NCBI GenBank assembly: GCA_035547915.1
Contig: DASZTS010000096.1
Coordinates: 83,047 to 147,046 of the forward strand
Direction of reading: 5' to 3'
DNA length: 64,000 bases
Source: DASSFG01 sp035547915
Lineage (GTDB): Bacteria > Planctomycetota > Planctomycetia > Pirellulales > JAICIG01
The position numbers and the translations under genes were made by a program. Under the pieces are notes generated by a model that saw nothing but the letters and a program-made list of their open reading frames with translations, was not told the origin of the DNA and did no database searches. Shown piece by piece: positions 1 through 8,115 of the stretch. Every line of letters starts with the position of its first letter. The stretch's first letter is position 1.

Positions 1-815
1 TGGCGCTTGCTCCAATGTTCGAGGAAGTTGACCACGACGAGCATGCTCAGCGACATGGCCAACAACACCGTGGCGATGGCGGTCGCCTCCTTATAGGCGA
101 ATTCTTCCAGGCGCGCCACGATGAGCACCGGCGCGATCTCCGTGCGAAAGGGCATGTTGCCCGACACGAAGACCACCGAACCGTACTCGCCGATGGCCCG
201 CGCGAACGACAACGCAAAGCCCGTTATCAGGGCGGGGAGCAAACCGGGCATGATCACGCGGCGAAAGGTCTGCCCGCGTGATGCTCCCAGCAGGGCCGCC
301 GCGTCTTCCGTCTCCGCATCGAACGATTCCAACACCGGCTGCAAGGTCCTGACGACGAAGGGAAAGCCGACGAAGACCAGGACGAGCACGACTGCCAGAC
401 GCGAGTAAGCCGCCTTAATGCCCAGGGGCACCAGGAACTGGCCTAGCCAGCCGTTGGCCACGTACAACTGCGAGTAGACGAGGCCGGCCACGGCGGTCGG
501 CAGGGCGAAGGGTAGGTCGACCAACGAATCGACCAACCGCTTGCCCGGAAATTCGTAGCGCACCAACACCCAGGCGACCAAGAGTCCGATCACCACGTTC
601 ACCGCGGCCGCGGCCAGCGAACTGCCGAAGGTGAAGCCATAGGCCGCCCGAGCACGGGCGTTCCAGGCCGCCTTCAAAAAGTCGTCGAACGACAACGACG
701 AGGCTTTCAGAAGACAGCCGATCAACGGGACGACGACGAGCAGGCCGACCCAGATCAAGGTGTAGCCCAGGCCGAGCCGGAAGCCCGGCAGGGCGCGGCG
801 AGCGATAGTGGTCAT
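1..815 (-). CDS. cysT: Sulfate ABC transporter permease CysT (CysU), 3' end outside window
   Basis: Inner-membrane permease of the sulfate/thiosulfate importer. The reverse-strand reading begins MTTIARRALPGF and follows the CysT family closely: an LPFALPTAVAGL segment, a PFVVRTLQPVLE stretch, and an EAA-type loop (DAAALLGASRGQTF) that contacts the ATPase. Five to six hydrophobic segments are visible. Only the last few residues fall outside the window. The ATG at 815 lies 6 bases after the sbp stop and an in-frame TGA sits just upstream, so this start is firm and the two genes form one operon. cysW and cysA would be expected beyond the left edge. Confidence 0.93.
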   Translation of the reverse strand, partial: MTTIARRALPGFRLGLGYTLIWVGLLVVVPLIGCLLKASSLSFDDFLKAAWNARARAAYGFTFGSSLAAAAVNVVIGLLVAWVLVRYEFPGKRLVDSLVDLPFALPTAVAGLVYSQLYVANGWLGQFLVPLGIKAAYSRLAVVLVLVFVGFPFVVRTLQPVLESFDAETEDAAALLGASRGQTFRRVIMPGLLPALITGFALSFARAIGEYGSVVFVSGNMPFRTEIAPVLIVARLEEFAYKEATAIATVLLAMSLSMLVVVNFLEHWSKR

Positions 816-821
816 GGGGCA

Positions 822-1886
822 TCACTCGCCAGTCGGTTGATAGATCTGATCGAAGACGGCCCCCGCCGCGAAGAACTTCTCGTAGGCTCCGTCCCAACTC
901 CCCTCGGCCACGTCATTGACGGAGAACAACTCGATCTCGGGGAATTCTTCCTCGTGACCACGGCGGATGGTGTCGTTGATCGGGCGGTAGCCGTGCCGCG
1001 CGATGATCTCTTGGGCGACCGGCGTATAGACGAACCGCAGATAGTCTTCGGCGACTTTCTCGACCCCCTTTCTCTTCGCATTGGCGTCGACCACCGCGAC
1101 ATAGGGTTCGGCCCGGATGCTGACCGGCGGATAGACCACCTCCAACTCGCCCTTGGCTTCTTCGACCTCCAACCGCGATTCGTTCTCCCAGGTCAGGTGC
1201 ACGTCGCCGATTCCCTTCTGGGCGAACGTGGTGGTGGCGCCGCGCGCCGCCGAATCGAGCACCGGCGTGTGCCGATACAGTTGCTTGACGAATTCGAGCG
1301 CGTCATCGGGCGATCCGCCGCGAGACACGACGGAGCCCCACGCGGCCAGGAAACTGAGCTTGCCGTTACCCGAGGTCTTGGGACTGGGCGTGACGATCTC
1401 GATCCCTTCGCGAACCAGGTCGGGCCAATCCTTGATGCCCTTGGGATTGCCTTTGCGCACGACGAACACGATCGTCGAGAAGTAAGGAAGCGAATTGAAC
1501 GGCAATCGATTCTGCCAACCTTCTTCGATGAGGCCGGCTTTGCGGATCGCATCGGTATCGGTGTAGAGCGCGAGCGTCACCACGTCGGCTTCCAGGCCGT
1601 CGATCACCGCGCGAGCCTGGCTCCCCGAGCCGCCGTGCGATTGCTTGACGGTGACGTTCGTCTGCTCCTGTGCCGCGTATTCCTCCTGGAAGCGCTGGTT
1701 GATATCGCGCCACAGCTCGCGCGTCGGATCGTACGAGACGTTCAACAGCTCGACCTCGAGCGGTTTTTGGCTTTCGGTCTGGGCGGCTGGCGACGGTCCG
1801 CCTGTCTTATTTGCCGAATCGCAGCCACAGGCTGCCAGAAGCACCAACAAGAGCGATCGAAAAGGGGTCTGGGGCCGGCGGCTCAT
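822..1886 (-). CDS. sbp: Sulfate ABC transporter substrate-binding lipoprotein
   Basis: 354-residue sulfate-binding protein of the Sbp/CysP family and first gene of the importer operon. A lipoprotein signal with lipobox L-L-A-A-C (Cys20) indicates export and anchoring in the periplasm. Family hallmarks are LLNVSYDPTRELW near residue 48, SHGGSGSQARAVIDG (anion-binding loop), and ADVVTLAL. The C-terminal RFVYTPVAQEIIARHGYRP is also typical. A good ribosome site (AGGAG, 8 bases before ATG 1886) supports the start. The neighbouring permease confirms the role. Sulfate versus thiosulfate preference cannot be told from sequence. Confidence 0.95.
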   Translation of the reverse strand: MSRRPQTPFRSLLLVLLAACGCDSANKTGGPSPAAQTESQKPLEVELLNVSYDPTRELWRDINQRFQEEYAAQEQTNVTVKQSHGGSGSQARAVIDGLEADVVTLALYTDTDAIRKAGLIEEGWQNRLPFNSLPYFSTIVFVVRKGNPKGIKDWPDLVREGIEIVTPSPKTSGNGKLSFLAAWGSVVSRGGSPDDALEFVKQLYRHTPVLDSAARGATTTFAQKGIGDVHLTWENESRLEVEEAKGELEVVYPPVSIRAEPYVAVVDANAKRKGVEKVAEDYLRFVYTPVAQEIIARHGYRPINDTIRRGHEEEFPEIELFSVNDVAEGSWDGAYEKFFAAGAVFDQIYQPTGE

Positions 1887-1931
1887 TCTGGGGCTCCTAG
1901 GTAATTCATTTACTTGATCGTCTTAATGATG

Positions 1932-1948
1932 ATTACTAATATCGTAAT
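1932..1948. promoter_or_regulatory. Inverted repeat in sbp leader (possible operator)
   Basis: ATTAC-N7-GTAAT lies about 50 bases upstream of sbp inside an unusually AT-rich patch (about 1895-1965) that also holds TATATT-like -10 candidates on the minus strand. Position fits a sulfur-responsive operator. No regulator is assigned. The rest of 1887-2207 shows no gene. Confidence 0.35.
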
Positions 1949-2207
1949 ATAAGTCATGTTTGTCTAGCCCTGGTTGCCATTTTTCTCGTTTGTGCGGACC
2001 ATAATCGGCTGCAAACACAATCCATTGAACGGTTTAAGAACGCGTGACGCAGTGGAAAAAAACGGCCAAAAATGAAAGCTCCGCCGAGAGTCTTGTCGTG
2101 AGCCTCGCGAACTCGGTCGCGGCCTCGGTGCTTGGTAAGGAATCGCGAATTCCTGTTGCCAGTGGGGCCTTAACGCCCTGCCTTCCTACCGTGGTATCTT
2201 GTCGGGG

Positions 2208-2477
2208 ATGGACGAGAACCCGTATAAGGCGCCACGGGCCTTCGCGCCGCTACCCTTCGAGACCGAGTTGGCGCGATTGCGGTTACGACTGGGCATACTC
2301 AAGCCGGCCTTCGCCGCAATAAGCGGCCTGACGGCGCTCGTTCTCGCCAACGCCGTCTGCGCCTTCGACGCATCCGCAGCCGTCACCGGAATCATCTTCG
2401 TCGTCGTGTGGTTCGTCGTCGGACTCGCCTGCGCGAGAACCGCAACCAGGCTCAGACAGCACCTAGCGCCTGGCTAA
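2208..2477 (+). CDS. Small membrane protein, MDENPYKAPR type
   Basis: 89 residues. It opens with MDENPYKAPR, a motif typical of planctomycete small membrane proteins of unknown function. Two hydrophobic segments follow (about residues 35-55 and 60-78) and end in a basic tail. ATG 2208 is preferred over the upstream TTG because the motif starts there. A paralogue with the same opening lies at 58589. The stop overlaps the convergent gene's stop by 4 bases. Function unknown. Confidence 0.75.
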   Translation: MDENPYKAPRAFAPLPFETELARLRLRLGILKPAFAAISGLTALVLANAVCAFDASAAVTGIIFVVVWFVVGLACARTATRLRQHLAPG

Positions 2478-3193
2478 TCAGGAGGTTGGCCATCCCACAA
2501 GCACGGATCTTGCCAGGTCGCAAGCAGGAACCAAGGTAGACCGCCGGTGTCGACGACCAGTGCTACCGAGCCCAGGAGGGCCGCGCGCCAGTCGGCAAAG
2601 CCAGCAAGTCCGCTGAGCACGATCAGCAAGCTGCCGATCAAGGGGAGTCCCGAAATGTGAGGCATCGCGGCCATCGAGCCATGGCGCCACGCATAAATGA
2701 GCGGGCGGATGAACGACAGATAGAAATTGAGAACGGCCACGAGCAGTCCCACCGCAGCGAGGGAGACGCCGAGCCAACCTTCACGTGGATATCCCCAGCC
2801 AATGCTCAAGGAGGAAAGCACCAGGGCTACGGGACCAAAACAGACGGCCAGGCCCACCACGCGCCGCGGATACTTGCGAACGAAATCGGCCGATGCCAAT
2901 CGCATCGCCGCGCCCAACACGACGGTATTGCAAAATAATGCCAGGAGCACGCCGACCGATAGTCGCACCCGGGGGAGTTCGCCGTGCAGCTTTAGCATGC
3001 CCGGCGGCGCGGGATTACGAGCATCATACCAATCGTGCATGGCGACTAACCATCGGTCCGGGTACGGCCAAGATCGTGGCCAATCGGCTTCGGTGCTGAG
3101 CGTGTTGGCGTCGATACGGTGCAGCGCCCAGCCGCAATACAGGGCACCAATCGCGCCCATAGCAAGGACGCCAATGGAGAGACGACGAAGCAT
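2474..3193 (-). CDS. Hypothetical polytopic membrane protein
   Basis: About 239 residues from ATG 3193 (a TTG 12 bases upstream is possible). The first hydrophobic segment spans residues 4-24. A soluble stretch rich in W and R follows, then four to five further membrane segments from about residue 90 to the end. No enzymatic motif is visible. It converges on the MDENPYKAPR gene with a 4-base overlap. Function unknown. Confidence 0.65.
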   Translation of the reverse strand: MLRRLSIGVLAMGAIGALYCGWALHRIDANTLSTEADWPRSWPYPDRWLVAMHDWYDARNPAPPGMLKLHGELPRVRLSVGVLLALFCNTVVLGAAMRLASADFVRKYPRRVVGLAVCFGPVALVLSSLSIGWGYPREGWLGVSLAAVGLLVAVLNFYLSFIRPLIYAWRHGSMAAMPHISGLPLIGSLLIVLSGLAGFADWRAALLGSVALVVDTGGLPWFLLATWQDPCLWDGQPPD

Positions 3194-3325
3194 GTGCTGA
3201 ACCAACTAAGCGGCCGTGACGCCGTCCTCTTTCATTCCATACCCGCCTCGATCTTACCTTCGATAAGCTGCGTGACGAACGGTTCGCGGCGTCCATCATC
3301 GCGCTCCGATCGCATTTTTTCGCTA

Positions 3326-3379
3326 AGAGCGGCTGACGCCGATTCCTGTGAAGCTAAATCCGGTTTTGTCGGTTGCTCT
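3326..3379 (+). repeat. Repeat A, short form (internal deletion)
   Basis: 54-bp copy that keeps the AGAGCGGCTGAC left end and CCGGTTTTGTCGGTTGCTCT right end but lacks the complete central hairpin. Flanked by CTAAG on the left and CTAAA on the right. It sits upstream of the DUF4349 lipoprotein gene. Confidence 0.85.
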
Positions 3380-3463
3380 AAATTCGTGATCGGCTTCGGG
3401 AATTATCTGTGGACATGAGGTGTCTCTATAGGTAGCGGCGAAACCGGATCGGGAGACGCTTCC

Positions 3464-4414
3464 ATGAACAGCGGATGGCGATGGTGCGCGACGGGGCTCA
3501 CTCTGTTGATATTCGCCGGATGCGGCAAAGCGGAGTTTCCACACGAAAGCTCGGCCCAATTCGATTCGGCAGGACGCTCAGAGAAGGTCGGCGCGGCGCA
3601 CTCGCCTGCCTCGACGACGCACGCTGCTCTGGTCCGGGCACCTGCGGAAACAGGCGTGGCGGGAGACATCGCTGGGGACAACACCGTCGAACGGGAGAGC
3701 GGCGGCACGACCCGCAAGATTCTCTACAACGCGGAGATCGACCTGGTGTGCGACGATTTCGAGGCGGTCGCCGGACGATTGGACGGTTTGGCCAAGTCGG
3801 CCGACGGCTTTATCGCCGACACACAGTTGATGGGTGCGTCGGGTTCGCCGCGCTGGGGAATGTGGAAGCTGCGCGTGCCGACCGGCCGCTTCGATGGCCT
3901 GTTGGCCGAGGTCAAAAAGCTCGCCGAGGTGCGTAACGTTCGCGCGACCGCCGATGACGTGAGCCAGGAATATTACGACGTCGAAGCCCGCATTCGCAAC
4001 GAGCAGCAAGAAGAAGCACGGCTGTTGAAGCTGCTCGACGATCGTACGGCCGAGCTCGCCGATGTGCTGTCGGTCGAGCGCGAAATCTCGCGCGTTCGCG
4101 GCGAAGTGGAGCAGATGCAGGCCCGGCTGAGAGTGCTCACCGATCTGACCGACCTGGCTACGCTCACGGTTCGGCTCGAGGAGGTGAAGGCATTCCACCC
4201 CGACACGTCAGCGACTTTCGGACAGCGTTTGGCGCGAAGTGTCGCGCGCTCCTGGGAGTCGTTGGTCGGCGCGTTGCAGGCGATCGTCATCGGTCTGGCG
4301 GTCGCCGCGCCGTGGTTCGTGGCGCTGGGCCTGCCAGTGTTGGCGGCAGTCGTGCTACTGCGCCGGTGGCTGCGTGCGGCGACAGTGCGCTCGCGCACGG
4401 CGACTACTTCTTGA
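3464..4414 (+). CDS. DUF4349 domain lipoprotein
   Basis: 316 residues. Lipoprotein signal with lipobox I-F-A-G-C (Cys20). The DUF4349 region covers roughly residues 85-245: RKILYNAEIDLVCDDF, then VPTGRFDGLLAEV, QEYYDVEARIRNEQ, and a long charged helix likely to form a coiled coil. A single membrane span near residues 268-295 and a short basic tail close the protein. In characterised genomes DUF4349 proteins are envelope proteins without a firm function. The 3' end overlaps the convergent gene by 11 bases. Confidence 0.85.
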   Translation: MNSGWRWCATGLTLLIFAGCGKAEFPHESSAQFDSAGRSEKVGAAHSPASTTHAALVRAPAETGVAGDIAGDNTVERESGGTTRKILYNAEIDLVCDDFEAVAGRLDGLAKSADGFIADTQLMGASGSPRWGMWKLRVPTGRFDGLLAEVKKLAEVRNVRATADDVSQEYYDVEARIRNEQQEEARLLKLLDDRTAELADVLSVEREISRVRGEVEQMQARLRVLTDLTDLATLTVRLEEVKAFHPDTSATFGQRLARSVARSWESLVGALQAIVIGLAVAAPWFVALGLPVLAAVVLLRRWLRAATVRSRTATTS

Positions 4415-6230
4415 AGAATGCCTTTTCCTCCGGCTGACCCTGCACGCGCTCGAAGCGATAGTAAACTTCAAGCGTCAGCACGGCTAAGGCGGTGGAGTAG
4501 ATCCGGCCGCCGCGCGAACCCCAACGGTCGTTCGGCTCCCAACTTCCGCGCTCGCAGCCTTCGCCGGATATTTGCAGGGCGATGACGCGGTCGCGAATCA
4601 CCCCGTTCCACCGCTCCCACGATTTCCCTCCGGCCTGGAACATGGCCATCGTGCAGTTGTACCAGAGGTAGTAATCCTTTTCGACGCGCCTTGTGCGCGC
4701 GCCGCGGCTCCGCTTGCCGTCCACGGTATCGGCCAGATAGGCAGCCCCGGCGGTCACAAACGTAGAATTCGGCTTCTTCTGAAAGAACTCGATGGCCATC
4801 ATGCCGACGCCGGTCATGGCGTCGGTCCCCGCTTGGTAGTGGTTGAAATAATACGTGCGTTGGGCGACGTGGTGTGCCGTGAAGAAGGCGTTCATCCGCA
4901 CGATGGTCCTCGGATCGATATCGATCTTCGCCTCGCGCGCCGTCTTCAGGGCGAGCATCACCCAGCCCGAGACCGAGCAGTCGGTGAAGTCGTTGGGATT
5001 GGTCGTGTATCGCCACCCGCCGTCGTTGTGTTGCTGCCGTTCGATGAACCCCACCGCGCGGGTCGCGGCCGAGAGGTATCGCGTGTCGGGCTTCTTTCCT
5101 TCGGCGACGGCCACGGCGCAGGCCTCGCACAAGGCGAACGTCGCGATCGCGTGCTCATACATGAAGTGCTGTTGGAACGACGCTCCGGCTTCCATCTCCG
5201 GGGGCGATGGGTTCTGCGAGCCGACGATCCAGCCGTCCGGCGACTGCAATCCGACCAAGTAATCCAGCCCGTGCGCGACGCGGTCGGAATATTTTTGGCC
5301 GTTGAAGGGATAGTTGCCGGCGGCCAGGAAGGCGAGCAACGCCATCCCCGTATGGGCCGCTTCGTACACGCCTCCGGGTCCGTCGCAGGAATGCTCTCTG
5401 TCGCACCGCGAATCGGGTCCGTCGCCCAGACAATCGGCGCCCCAATGACCGTCTTCTCCCTGGTGCCGCGCCAGCCAATTCAACCCATCGTCGACGGCGG
5501 TTTGCGATTCGAGCGTGCCGCCATATTGGGCCAGCCACTCGGGTGTCTTGGGTTTGGTCCGCTCCGCATAGATCGTCTTCGGCACCTCGGCCGGGATGGC
5601 GAGAGGTGGTTCGGGCTCAGGTTCCGGGATGCGCTGTGGCGCCGCGCCCACGAGCCCCACGGGAGCGGCCGGTTCGGCCAACTCCTGCTTCGGTTCCATC
5701 ACGGGGAGCGCGAGTTCCTTGGGCGACGGCTCGCCGACCAACCCCAACGGATCGGCCGGCTGCGGGCCCTCTGTCTCGTGATCCTCTGCCGCTGGATCTT
5801 TTGTCGCGGGGCTCTCTTTCGCCGGATCGTCGTTCGGCACCGTCGGCTGTACTTCGTTATCGAGCTGTTGCTCGGGCACCTCGCTCTCGGCAGCGGGCTG
5901 CTCCTGTCTCGGCGGTTCGCGATCGCTTGCCACGTCGGCGACTTCCTTCAACGGAGGATGCCCGGATCGCAAGGCGAACCAAGCCGCGCCGAGTCCACAA
6001 CCGATAAACAGGATCGCGAGCCCGACGTAATATCGGTGTCTCGCCGATCGTGGCGACGAGATGGTTTGCGTATCGGCCGGCCTCATCGCAACGCGACCAG
6101 GCGGTGGTGGCGGGCGCCGAGGGACCGTGCGCGATGTATTCAGCGCGCGGCCGCACCCCGCGTGGGGACACACGCTAGCAGCCTCGGGAACCGACTTGTG
6201 ACAGGCAGGGCAAGTTCTCACGAGCGGCAT
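4404..6230 (-). CDS. Zinc-ribbon membrane protein with prenyltransferase/squalene-oxidase type toroid repeats
   Basis: 608 residues from ATG 6230; the longer frame to 6284 adds residues without protein character. N-terminal zinc ribbon (C-P-A-C ... C-P-x-x-G-C, residues 6-26), one membrane segment near residues 66-86, and a Glu/Pro-rich linker to about residue 240. The C-terminal half is an alpha/alpha toroid with repeats such as GLNWLARHQGEDGHWG, GLDYLVGLQSPDGW and QHNDGGWRY. This resembles the prenyltransferase/squalene oxidase repeat domain common in planctomycetes. The terpene cyclase DxDD motif is not visible, so a cyclase activity is not claimed. Probably membrane-anchored with the toroid outside the cytoplasm. 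Confidence 0.85.
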   Translation of the reverse strand: MPLVRTCPACHKSVPEAASVCPHAGCGRALNTSRTVPRRPPPPPGRVAMRPADTQTISSPRSARHRYYVGLAILFIGCGLGAAWFALRSGHPPLKEVADVASDREPPRQEQPAAESEVPEQQLDNEVQPTVPNDDPAKESPATKDPAAEDHETEGPQPADPLGLVGEPSPKELALPVMEPKQELAEPAAPVGLVGAAPQRIPEPEPEPPLAIPAEVPKTIYAERTKPKTPEWLAQYGGTLESQTAVDDGLNWLARHQGEDGHWGADCLGDGPDSRCDREHSCDGPGGVYEAAHTGMALLAFLAAGNYPFNGQKYSDRVAHGLDYLVGLQSPDGWIVGSQNPSPPEMEAGASFQQHFMYEHAIATFALCEACAVAVAEGKKPDTRYLSAATRAVGFIERQQHNDGGWRYTTNPNDFTDCSVSGWVMLALKTAREAKIDIDPRTIVRMNAFFTAHHVAQRTYYFNHYQAGTDAMTGVGMMAIEFFQKKPNSTFVTAGAAYLADTVDGKRSRGARTRRVEKDYYLWYNCTMAMFQAGGKSWERWNGVIRDRVIALQISGEGCERGSWEPNDRWGSRGGRIYSTALAVLTLEVYYRFERVQGQPEEKAFFKK

Positions 6231-6533
6231 CACACACAAGGACCTTTCCCTCAGTATGACCCTGCACGCTGGGTTAGCAATCACCGTACCACGTCATTGG
6301 GCTCCCAACCGAAGACCTTGATGTCGACCGACTTGCGGCCAGTGGCCCATCGCGACCCAATCGCGTCGATACTTCGTTTGTCATCTTATTGACTATGGAC
6401 CCCGAGCAAACACATCGTACGGCCGCGGACATCAACGAGCCTCTGCCGTGGTGCTATACTGCAACCACTGTCGGATCGGCCTTCGTCGCCGACCCTATCG
6501 CTGCCCCCAAAACCGAAATCGAGAGACAGACGC
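6231..6533. other. Intergenic region, no gene seen
   Basis: Divergent spacer. It contains a good -10-like TATACT near 6456-6461 that could serve the HD hydrolase gene. No open frame with protein-like composition was found. Confidence 0.4.
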
Positions 6534-7070
6534 TTGGTTCCGATCGATTCACTGTTGTCCGCCATCTCGTTTGCTGCCCGCGCGCACCTAGACCATTTTC
6601 GCAAGGACGGTGCGACGCCGTATGTCGCGCACCCGTTTCGCGTGGCGACCATCCTGTCCACCGTCTTCGGCGTGACCGACCTGGATATGCTCACCGCGGC
6701 CGTCCTGCACGACACGATCGAGGATACCCGCACCGATCATGATGACCTGAGCGAGCGGTTCGGCTCCCGCGCGGCCGACTATGTGGCGGCCTTGTCGAAG
6801 GACAAGCGACTGCCCGAGGAGCAGCGAGAACGTGAATACCACGACGGCCTGACCGCCGCACCCGTGGCCGTCAAGTTGTGCAAACTGGCTGACGTGTACG
6901 ACAACCTGCTGGATTCGCGCGGGATGGACGCCAGGGCGCGGCGCAAGACGATCGGAAAAGCCCACGAAGCGCTCGAACGGTTCACGCCTGCCCTGTCGAG
7001 CGAGTGGCCGCACGTACTCGCCGCCGTGCGCGACGCCATCGCCCAGATCGAGCGAGAGTTGGCGTCGTGA
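6534..7070 (+). CDS. HD-domain hydrolase related to SpoT/MESH1 (p)ppGpp hydrolases
   Basis: 178 residues, the usual size of a stand-alone small hydrolase with no synthetase domain. HD metal ligands are visible: H33 in VAHPFR, H59-D60 in LHDTIEDT, and D120 in KLADVYDN. The flanking RKDGATPY box is the same as in RelA/SpoT-type HD domains. Predicted to cleave the 3'-pyrophosphate of (p)ppGpp or a related nucleotide in the cytoplasm. TTG 6534 follows GAGAGACAG, which is an acceptable ribosome site; no ATG is available before the domain. Substrate is inferred from family only. Confidence 0.85.
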   Translation: MVPIDSLLSAISFAARAHLDHFRKDGATPYVAHPFRVATILSTVFGVTDLDMLTAAVLHDTIEDTRTDHDDLSERFGSRAADYVAALSKDKRLPEEQREREYHDGLTAAPVAVKLCKLADVYDNLLDSRGMDARARRKTIGKAHEALERFTPALSSEWPHVLAAVRDAIAQIERELAS

Positions 7071-7149
7071 ATCGCGCCAAAGTTTCGGTCCCGATTGGCG
7101 TTTCGCCACGCCCTTCGGAGGCTCTCAGGGCGCGCCACCCTGAAAGGTT

Positions 7150-7851
7150 CTACGGCAATTCACGTAGCGTTCGGACGCTCACCGGCGCGTCATCTCGTTC
7201 AGCGCCACGGTCGAGAAAGACGGCCTGCCAGCCAGCCGCCTGCGCCGCCAGGTAATCATTCGTCCAATCGTCGCCGACGAGTACGATCTCGCGGCCCGTG
7301 AACGGCAGGCGTTCTTCGATGGCACGGAAGAAATTGGGCGACGGTTTACGGACCCCCAGTTCCGACGAGACGAACAATCGCTCGCACCGATCGAGCGGCG
7401 GCAGTCCGCCGCAGACCTGCCAGAGACGCTGGTCGAAATTCGAGGCGACGCCCAATTCCAATCCCCGCGCGGCCAGCCTGTTCCACGTATCGCTCACGTC
7501 GTCGAACAGACGCCAGTTCGCCGACGTCCCAAAGTGCCGCCACAGATCGTCGAAGGCCGCGTCCACGTCGGCCACGCCCTCCAACACCTCGGTCACGATG
7601 GCCTGCCAGCGTCGCCGCTCGCGGGCCTCATCGGTCTGGCAGCCGTGTGACGCACCGTCTTCGGCTTCCTTTCGCGCGAAGGCCCGGCGGAACCGTTCGC
7701 CCACCTCCGGCTCGCTGAGCGACGATCCGTAGCGCCGCGCGACACTCGAATACGCTTGGGCGACCGGCGGATGCGGACAGATCAGCGTGCCCACCGCGTC
7801 GAACAGCACGCAGCGCACGTCGCCCCAGGCCAAATGATCTTCTATGGACAA
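7150..7851 (-). CDS. HAD-superfamily hydrolase
   Basis: 233 residues. HAD motif I is LFDAVGTL near residue 17. Motif II is ASNFDQR around residue 136, the conserved Lys is in GVRKPSPNFF, and motif III is LVGDDWTNDYLAA. The cap between motifs I and II is helical, as in subfamily IA phosphatases (HDHD3-like). It is probably a small-molecule phosphatase of unknown substrate. The start is uncertain: TTG 7851 is used because motif I lies close to the N-terminus and no ATG precedes it. The gene is bracketed by imperfect direct repeats at 7092-7131 and 7893-7932. Confidence 0.85.
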   Translation of the reverse strand: MSIEDHLAWGDVRCVLFDAVGTLICPHPPVAQAYSSVARRYGSSLSEPEVGERFRRAFARKEAEDGASHGCQTDEARERRRWQAIVTEVLEGVADVDAAFDDLWRHFGTSANWRLFDDVSDTWNRLAARGLELGVASNFDQRLWQVCGGLPPLDRCERLFVSSELGVRKPSPNFFRAIEERLPFTGREIVLVGDDWTNDYLAAQAAGWQAVFLDRGAERDDAPVSVRTLRELP

Positions 7852-8036
7852 GCGAATCGTATTATCGAGCGATCTTTGATGCGGAACGGTCGCGATTGGC
7901 GCGTCCTCACGCCCTTCGGAAGGATCCCAGGGGGCATATCACCCGTGTTACGGTGCCGCCGGGTATTGTTTCTGGTTTTCAATCTACCTGAAAACCGGTC
8001 GTCATGCGGGGCGGTCGATCTGATCGCGGTTCTGCG

Positions 8037-8042
8037 TATAAT
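8037..8042 (+). promoter_or_regulatory. -10 box TATAAT before the predicted selenoprotein gene
   Basis: A perfect TATAAT sits 74 bases upstream of ATG 8116 on the coding strand. The -35 candidate 17 bases further upstream (GTCGAT) is weak. Confidence 0.45.
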
Positions 8043-8115
8043 GAACGTCTGTCACGGGGCGGAACATCCGCGCGGCAACCGGAACTTGCGCGCCGGAGGA
8101 GCAGAGAAGAGCGTC

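Noticed and set aside
837..1904. 355-codon plus-strand ORF opposite sbp
   Set aside because: Antisense shadow of a well-supported gene; Arg/Asp-rich composition without domains.
4572..6392. 606-codon plus-strand ORF
   Set aside because: Antisense to the zinc-ribbon/toroid gene; composition is that of a reverse-frame shadow in GC-rich DNA.
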